This document shows positions 58,786-64,000 of a stretch of DNA of 64,000 nt, in pieces. The translations under genes were made by a program, and so were the position numbers. The DNA comes from JAAUUE01 sp943370025. GTDB taxonomy: Bacteria; Cyanobacteriota; Cyanobacteriia; Cyanobacteriales; JAAUUE01. The notes under the pieces were generated by a model. It had not been told where the DNA came from, made no database searches, and worked only from the letters and a program-made list of their open reading frames with translations. The DNA lies in NCBI GenBank assembly GCA_943370025.1, contig CALRPI020000006.1, forward strand, positions 38,833 through 102,832, given 5' to 3'. The stretch's first letter is position 1; every line of letters starts with the position of its first letter.

Positions 58786-59586
58786 TTAATCAAACTTACT
58801 GGCAATTATAGCTAGAGCAACTAGGGGGGCGGTTACTGCTCGAAGGATCCTTTTTCCTAGGGAGACGGGTTGGAAATTATGGACGATCGCTTTAGCATTG
58901 CTTCGCAATATCACCCCATCCTTCGCCCCATCATTTCCGGCATTATTACTAAGAAATATCGCCTTCTCTACCTCATGATCAGTAAATCCGCCTTCACAGC
59001 CTGTGAGAATGACCACCTCGCCTAGGTCTGGTAAGCGATCGCCCTCTGCTAAGAGATCTGTCAAAAGATCAGCAAAGTTGGGAGCATTCTGGCGGGGAGT
59101 GCAAATATATTTGTGCTTCAGGTTAGCCGTTAGGTCTAAACTTTTTTGGAAAGTCAAGGGATCGAGAATTTGGGGGACGATCAGGCGCTCCGATTGTTCG
59201 GTGGCTTCTTGGGCGATCGCTCTCCACCGTTGAAGCTTGTTCGGGCTAGGGCGGAGGAGGGTGCGATCGCTAATCACCGGAATTATTCGCCCTGCCCCCA
59301 GTTCCGTAGCTTGGTAGACAACTTCATCAAAGCCATTTTTCGGCATTGCCACCATCAGAGTTAGGGCGATCGGTAGTTCATTATTCTCCGTCCAAGGTTG
59401 CAAAATCTGTCCCGTTATCTCCCCATCAATAGCCACCAGCCAACCTGTTCCCCGACCATCCAAAACAATTACCTGATCCCCAGCTTGGAGGCGGAGGACT
59501 CGATGGAGGTAATGTTGTTGGGGTTTGGTGAAGGTGATTAGCTGGTCTTGCCTTTGGGCGGGATCAATAACTAGGCGCTGGGGCAT
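58786..59586 (-). CDS. rsmE: 16S rRNA (uracil1498-N3)-methyltransferase with in-frame insertion
   Basis: RsmE is a SPOUT methyltransferase. The PUA-like N-terminal domain (HYLHRVLRLQAGDQVIVLDG) and the core (KNGFDEVVYQATELG, QEATEQSERLIVPQI, SLGKRILRAVTAPLVALAII) are clear. Compared with the family, LLIGPEGGF reads ILTGCEGGF, RTETA reads RAVTA, and about 25 residues (FLSNNAGNDGAKDGVILRSN and KAIVH) sit between the EGGF loop and the FQPVSLG strand. The insert DNA contains a small palindrome ATTGCTTCGCAAT (58897-58909), so it looks repeat-derived. Activity may be altered. It follows the sulfite reductase gene by 4 bp. Confidence 0.87.
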   Translation of the reverse strand: MPQRLVIDPAQRQDQLITFTKPQQHYLHRVLRLQAGDQVIVLDGRGTGWLVAIDGEITGQILQPWTENNELPIALTLMVAMPKNGFDEVVYQATELGAGRIIPVISDRTLLRPSPNKLQRWRAIAQEATEQSERLIVPQILDPLTFQKSLDLTANLKHKYICTPRQNAPNFADLLTDLLAEGDRLPDLGEVVILTGCEGGFTDHEVEKAIFLSNNAGNDGAKDGVILRSNAKAIVHNFQPVSLGKRILRAVTAPLVALAIIASKFD

Positions 59587-59590
59587 AGAG

Positions 59591-61510
59591 CTAAGATAGG
59601 GTTTTCAGATAAGCCTCGATCGCTTGGGCAGCCAATTGGTTCATGGGTTTGCCTTGGGCAGTGGCGGCAGTTTTCAGGGCTTGATAGAGATCATCATCTA
59701 AGCCGACTCGATAGCGATTCTTCTTGGCAGAACTCTGGGTAGGTTGATTCTCTTGGCTAATAGCAGCTTGGTATTGATCACTGAACTGCTGTAGAGATTC
59801 AAAACCCACGCGATCGCAGAAATCCCCAAAACTCTCGGCTTTCTTGCGAGACTTCTTGAAATACACAAACATTGGCTCTAGGAAACTCTCCAATTCGGCG
59901 ATCGGCATTCTTTCCGTAAAGGGTCGCGCCAATCGGGTTTGATGGGGAGAGCCACCGAGCCAGACTTGATAAGCTTCGGGAAAACTGCCCACAAAGCCTA
60001 GTTCTGCCATGTAGGGACGGGCGCAACCGTTGGGGCAACCAGTCATGCGGATCACGATCGGTTCTTGAGCCAAGCCAACTTTGGTTAAAACCTGGTTGAT
60101 GCGATCGAGGATACTGGGGATTACCCGTTCTGATTCCGTAATCGCCAAACCACAGGTGGGCAGGGCGGGGCAAGCCATAGAATACCGATAGAGGGGATCG
60201 ATCTTGACGGGATTGATTTGCACTCCGTAGCGATCGCAAATAGCCGTAATCTCTGCTTGATGTTGGGGATCAATGTCATAGAAGAGCAAACTCTGGCTGG
60301 GGGTTAAACGCATGGGCAGTTGGAACTTTTGGACAATTTCCCGGAGGGCTGTCCGCAGTTGCCAAGCCCCGGCATCCTTGACTCGACCGTTATCAATGGA
60401 AATGCCCAAGAATAGCTTGCCGTCTCCCTGCTCTTGCCAACCGAGGTAGTCTAGATACTTAAACTCCGGCAACTTCTTCTGGGGAGCTATGGGTTTGCCA
60501 AAATAGCTTTCTACCTGAGTGCGGAATTTTTCCACGCCCCAATCATTGATCAGATACTTCATTCGAGCATGACGGCGGCTGACGCGATCGCCATAATCTC
60601 GTTGAGTGGCGACGATCGCCTTGACAAAGTTATAGATATCATCTTTTTCCACATAGCCAATAGGATCAGCAGCTCTAGCAAAGGTTTCTTCCTTGTTATG
60701 AGTCCTGCCTAAACCGCCCCCTGCAAAGATATTAAACCCCTGCAACTCGCCTTTTTTGTTGGTAATCACCACAGCGGTTAAATCTTGGGTGAACAAATCC
60801 ACCGAGTTATCTCCCGGCACAGTCACCGCACACTTAAACTTCCGGGGCATATATTGGGTGCCGTAGATCGGCTCTTCTCCTTCATGGAGAATTGTTCCAT
60901 TGCCATTGCTTTGCCGTGCTGCCTTCACCTCTGGAGCTTCTTCGGCAGTGATCGCCATTTCTCCATCTAGCCAAATTTCGTAGTATGCCCCAGTTTTCGG
61001 GGTCAGCAGGTCGGCAATATTCTCGGCGTATTCCCAAGCCAGTTGGTATTCGGGACGGTTGCGGTAGGGAACTGGGGGAGCCATGATATTCCGGTTCAAG
61101 TCGCCACAAGCACCTAGGGTAGACCCCATATTTTTGACGATGGTAGCGATCGCAGCCTTGAGATTTTTCTTGAGAATGCCATGAATCTGGAAACCTTGGC
61201 GTGTTGTCACCCGGAGGGTTTCGTTGCCATACTCTGAGGCGAGGCGATCGAGGGCGAGGTATAACTGAGGGGGAATAAAGCCGCCGGGGTTGCGAGTCCG
61301 CAGCATAAATTGGTAATCCTTCTCCTGCCCCTTGATCCGGTTATCCCGGTTATCTTGCTGGTAGGAGCCATGAAACTTAAGAATCTGAATCGCATCTTCG
61401 CTGAAGTGGGTGGTATCTTGGAGCAGTTCGGTAGCTACAGGCTCCCGTAAATAATTACTCCGTTCTTTAATTCCTTCTACCTTAGAACGCTTGCTGGCTA
61501 TAGAACTCAT
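59591..61510 (-). CDS. sir: Ferredoxin-sulfite reductase with C-terminal ribbon-helix-helix-like tail
   Basis: Reduces sulfite to sulfide with six electrons from ferredoxin in cysteine synthesis. Duplicated nitrite/sulfite reductase ferredoxin-like and siroheme domains are present. The 4Fe-4S/siroheme ligands are in CPALPTCG and TGCPNGC. The core ends near residue 580. After a Gln/Ser-rich linker (SQENQPTQSSAKKN) the last 42 or so residues read RYRVGLDDDLYQALKTAA, then GKPMNQLAAQAIEAYLKTL, the pattern of a ribbon-helix-helix (Arc/CopG/HicB-type) DNA-binding fold. rsmE follows 4 bp downstream, probably cotranscribed. Confidence 0.94.
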   Translation of the reverse strand: MSSIASKRSKVEGIKERSNYLREPVATELLQDTTHFSEDAIQILKFHGSYQQDNRDNRIKGQEKDYQFMLRTRNPGGFIPPQLYLALDRLASEYGNETLRVTTRQGFQIHGILKKNLKAAIATIVKNMGSTLGACGDLNRNIMAPPVPYRNRPEYQLAWEYAENIADLLTPKTGAYYEIWLDGEMAITAEEAPEVKAARQSNGNGTILHEGEEPIYGTQYMPRKFKCAVTVPGDNSVDLFTQDLTAVVITNKKGELQGFNIFAGGGLGRTHNKEETFARAADPIGYVEKDDIYNFVKAIVATQRDYGDRVSRRHARMKYLINDWGVEKFRTQVESYFGKPIAPQKKLPEFKYLDYLGWQEQGDGKLFLGISIDNGRVKDAGAWQLRTALREIVQKFQLPMRLTPSQSLLFYDIDPQHQAEITAICDRYGVQINPVKIDPLYRYSMACPALPTCGLAITESERVIPSILDRINQVLTKVGLAQEPIVIRMTGCPNGCARPYMAELGFVGSFPEAYQVWLGGSPHQTRLARPFTERMPIAELESFLEPMFVYFKKSRKKAESFGDFCDRVGFESLQQFSDQYQAAISQENQPTQSSAKKNRYRVGLDDDLYQALKTAATAQGKPMNQLAAQAIEAYLKTLS

Positions 61511-61671
61511 TGCTGTTAATATTTATGATTTAGATTAGTTATTTATAGAACTTACAAGGGGAACCCCTTCTGCAAACTACGGTAAGTCGATGGTGCTTCT
61601 GTAAATTTGGGTAATTTCTATACTAACGCTGTTAGCTGTACTAATAGGCAATTGCTTATAAAGTTTTTAGA

Positions 61672-61758
61672 GGCAATCCTAAATAAGTTGAGAACGTCTC
61701 CCCCTGAGAGAGACGTTCTCAACCCTCTGTGTTTAAAATATAGATTTGGAATCGCTAT
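61672..61758. repeat. AGCGATCCTAA-type hairpin element, copy 3 (reversed)
   Basis: GGCAATCCTAAATAAGTTGAG, a hairpin GAACGTCTCCCCC / GAGAGAGACGTTC and the end GGAATCGCTATA match 30784-30867 in reverse orientation with several changes. It lies between the divergent sir and ndhB genes (61511-61939), which otherwise hold no gene. Confidence 0.75.
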
Positions 61759-61939
61759 AAAAACCTTGACACAAAGACTAGTTGAGCAATTCAAACTGTA
61801 AGTATTGCCATAGCTTAACTAGAAGCTTAACCATAGGAGACGGTTATAAGTATTGGGGGCAGCAAAAGTGACAACATGAAGATAAAATTAACGAAGTTTA
61901 CTATGACCACTTTTTGTATAGGCAATAGCTATAAATCTT

Positions 61940-63514
61940 ATGGACTTCGCTACTCTTGTTGCCCAGCTAAATTCGGGAACGATCTTGCCAGAGGGCATTG
62001 TGATCATTACCCTGCTATTAGTTTTGTGTATTGATTTGATTTCTGGACGATCGGCAACCCGGGGACTGCCCTACGTAGCGATCGGTGGCTTGCTCAGCGC
62101 CTTGGTAGTTCTCTATGCTGAGTGGGATATTACCAATCCCATTGGTTTCTTGGGGGCATTCAACAGCGATGCCCTGAGTGTAGCTTTTCGGGCGATCGTG
62201 GTTCTCTCCACCATCACGACAATTTTGATGTCTATTCGCTACGTGGAGCAAACTGGGTCTTCCTTAGTGGAGTTTATTGCTATTCTCCTTACGGCGACGA
62301 TCGGCGGGATGTTCCTGTCTGGAGCTGATGAATTGGTGACGATTTTCATCTCCCTAGAAACCTTGAGTATTTCTTCTTATCTGTTGACGGGCTACATGAA
62401 GCGAGATTCTCGCTCTAACGAAGCAGCCTTGAAGTATCTATTAATTGGAGCTTCCAGTTCGGCAATTTTCCTCTACGGTCTGTCTCTCCTCTACGGTCTA
62501 TCTGGTGGAAAAACTAATCTCGGCGAAATTGCGGCGGGTCTAGCAGCTAATAGTGATGGTGCTGATCTGGGCTTATTGGTTTCGTTAGTGTTTATCATTG
62601 CTGGGATTGCCTTCAAGATTTCGGCGGTGCCTTTCCATCAATGGACTCCCGATGTTTATGAGGGTTCCCCCACCCCAGTAGTCGCGTTCCTTTCTGTAGG
62701 TTCCAAGGCGGCAGGTTTTGCCCTAGCGATCCGACTGTTGGTGACGGCTTTCCCCAGTGTCACGGAGCAGTGGCATTTGGTCTTTACCACCCTCGCTATT
62801 CTCAGTATGGTTCTAGGTAATGTGGTGGCATTGACCCAAACTAGCATGAAACGGCTGTTGGCTTATTCCTCGATCGCCCAAGCTGGGTTTGTGATGATTG
62901 GTCTGATTACTGGCACTGAGGCGGGTTATGCCAGTATGATTTTCTACCTGTTGGTTTATCTATTCATGAACCTCGGCGGTTTTACCTGCATCATTCTCTT
63001 TAGCATCAGAACTGGTACAGACAAGATCAGCGACTACGCTGGCTTATATCAAAAAGACCCTCTGTTAACCCTTGGCTTAAGCATTTGCTTGTTGTCCCTA
63101 GGTGGGATTCCTCCCCTAGCTGGGTTCTTTGGGAAGATTTATCTATTCTGGGCTGGTTGGCAAGCGGGCTTGTATGCCCTCGTCCTAATTGGTCTAATTA
63201 CTAGCGTTATCTCTATCTACTACTACATCCGGGTTGTGAAAATGATGGTGGTCAAGGAACCCCAAGAAATGTCGGATGCGGTGAAGAACTATCCGCCCAT
63301 TACTTGGACTTTGCCCGGTCTACGCCCTCTCCAAGTGAGCTTGATCGTGGCAGTGATCGCGACTTCGATCGCTGGGATTTTGTCTAACCCCCTATTCAAC
63401 ATGGCGGATCAGGCTGTGGTCAAAACCGCTATGCTCAAATCCTCTTTGGCTAGTACTACTCCATCTCTTAACAAAGCTGTAGCTGTAACTAAGGCTCCAA
63501 TACTTGCAGATTAA
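61940..63514 (+). CDS. ndhB: NAD(P)H-quinone oxidoreductase (NDH-1) subunit 2
   Basis: A 524-aa proton-pumping antiporter-like subunit of the cyanobacterial NDH-1 complex (respiration, cyclic electron flow, CO2 uptake). About 14 membrane helices. Family motifs: LETLSISSYLLTGYMKRD, SNEAALKYLLIGASSSAIFL, SAVPFHQWTPDVYEGSPTP (the conserved loop with Lys and Glu nearby) and LLAYSSIAQAGF. Full length. The caspase-like gene follows 21 bp downstream on the same strand. Confidence 0.97.
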   Translation: MDFATLVAQLNSGTILPEGIVIITLLLVLCIDLISGRSATRGLPYVAIGGLLSALVVLYAEWDITNPIGFLGAFNSDALSVAFRAIVVLSTITTILMSIRYVEQTGSSLVEFIAILLTATIGGMFLSGADELVTIFISLETLSISSYLLTGYMKRDSRSNEAALKYLLIGASSSAIFLYGLSLLYGLSGGKTNLGEIAAGLAANSDGADLGLLVSLVFIIAGIAFKISAVPFHQWTPDVYEGSPTPVVAFLSVGSKAAGFALAIRLLVTAFPSVTEQWHLVFTTLAILSMVLGNVVALTQTSMKRLLAYSSIAQAGFVMIGLITGTEAGYASMIFYLLVYLFMNLGGFTCIILFSIRTGTDKISDYAGLYQKDPLLTLGLSICLLSLGGIPPLAGFFGKIYLFWAGWQAGLYALVLIGLITSVISIYYYIRVVKMMVVKEPQEMSDAVKNYPPITWTLPGLRPLQVSLIVAVIATSIAGILSNPLFNMADQAVVKTAMLKSSLASTTPSLNKAVAVTKAPILAD

Positions 63515-63535
63515 CTAGGAATCGTGTAGGGAAAT

Positions 63536-63901
63536 ATGACTGATTACTTCAATCATGGTTATGCCTTAATTGTTGGGGTGGGTGAAACAATAGAACCCGG
63601 ATGGTCATTACCTGCAACAGTCAGAGATGCCCAAGCCCTCAAATCTGTTCTCACCGACCCCAATTTTTGTGCCTATCCTGATAATCTCGATCATGTCCGG
63701 TTGTTGCACGATCGGGGCGCAACCCGTGGTGCTATTTTAGACGGATTAAAATGGCTGAAAGAGAAAGCGGCAGCAGATCCGGAAGCCACCATTATTCTTT
63801 ACTATTCTGGGCATGGAATAATTAACTCTGAACAAACCTACTATCTGATTCCCGTTAGTGTCATTATTTATTCGCCACTAATAAATAATAGGGGAAAGTA
63901 A
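63536..63901 (+). pseudogene. Caspase-like (peptidase C14) protein, truncated
   Basis: The start of a p20 caspase/metacaspase domain: HGYALIVGVGETIEPGWSLP, ATVRDAQALKSVLTD and the catalytic His93 in LYYSGHG. After EQTYYLIPV the family would go on to a segment such as HDYDRND and the catalytic Cys. Instead VSVIIYSPLINNRGK and a stop follow. The catalytic Cys is absent. An AT-rich palindrome lies at the break, suggesting insertion of another element. The rest may resume beyond the window. Confidence 0.75.
63864..63888. repeat. AT-rich palindrome at the break in the caspase-like gene
   Basis: TTATTTATT and AATAAATAA pair perfectly around CGCCACT. It sits exactly where caspase homology ends. Such hairpins are typical of ends of IS200/IS605-type elements, but nothing else confirms one. 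Confidence 0.5.
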
Positions 63902-63930
63902 GGAGGATAAAGCGATCCAAGCAACCTCCA

Positions 63931-64000
63931 ATGAACATAGCAGCACGAGAACAACAAATACTACGAGTCAAAGCCACAAGTTTTCAACCAGAACTGGATG
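63931..64000 (+). CDS. Unidentified ORF running off the right edge
   Basis: ATG 63931 opens MNIAAREQQILRVKATSFQP and stays open to the last base. AGGAGG lies at 63901-63906, too far upstream to be a normal ribosome site. No family is recognised from 23 residues. It may belong to an element inserted in the caspase-like gene. Confidence 0.3.
   Translation, partial: MNIAAREQQILRVKATSFQPELD

Overview
The window is from a cyanobacterial chromosome. The core genes are cyanobacterial: chlB (dark-operative protochlorophyllide reductase), ndhB, an NblS/Hik33-type kinase, ferredoxin-sulfite reductase, cyanoexosortase A and a GUN4 domain. The HIP1 octamer GCGATCGC is also scattered densely through most genes. 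I cannot name the species. No rRNA, tRNA, CRISPR array or intact transposase was recognised.

Layout. 0-8.9 kb: 5'-truncated mnmE, a nucleoside hydrolase, an exosortase locus (two PEP-CTERM-type substrates, cyanoexosortase A, an HpsJ-like partner), a PotC-like permease and a site-2 protease. 9-12.7 kb: a STAND (NB-ARC/TPR) gene and a small helical protein that share an 18-residue Gln/Asn/Thr/Tyr motif, with a dead hicAB pair between them. 12.8-23.7 kb: Kir channel, response-regulator phosphatase, sufE, epimerase, purD with an acidic tail, nblS, and an ABC half-exporter with a degenerate ATP site. 23.7-30.9 kb: a graveyard of accessory genes. It holds three decayed copies of a Uma2-DUF6883-DUF4926 cassette, RAYT-transposase relics, a NACHT-GUN4 STAND gene, and TPR, PIN and VapC fragments.

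31-37 kb: miaA, gyrB, lnt and a methyltransferase. 37.2-40.3 kb: a toxin/defence island (HEPN/MNT pair, DUF262 plus RiboL-PSP-HEPN pair) flanked by a perfect 33-bp direct repeat. The repeat duplicates the overlapping 3' ends of the methyltransferase and MATE genes. 40.3-52 kb: MATE exporter, photolyase, glycosyltransferases, chlB followed by a frameshifted PIN gene, and a BcsA-like synthase. 52-64 kb: ftsH, an exported CHAT-protease fusion, an orphan DUF433 antitoxin, rsmE, sulfite reductase with an RHH-like tail, ndhB, and a truncated caspase-like gene at the right edge.

How the genes work together. Housekeeping genes are mostly single or in short operons. The distinctive content is immune and cell-death genes: two STAND NTPases, a CHAT and a caspase-like peptidase, two or more HEPN systems and many toxin-antitoxin remnants. 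Several families of short palindromic repeats sit between genes and in places supply gene ends. The best candidates for something undescribed are the motif-sharing STAND/effector pair (9.46-12.73 kb), the NACHT-GUN4 fusion (26.6-29.1 kb) and the repeat-flanked DUF262/HEPN island (37.1-40.4 kb).
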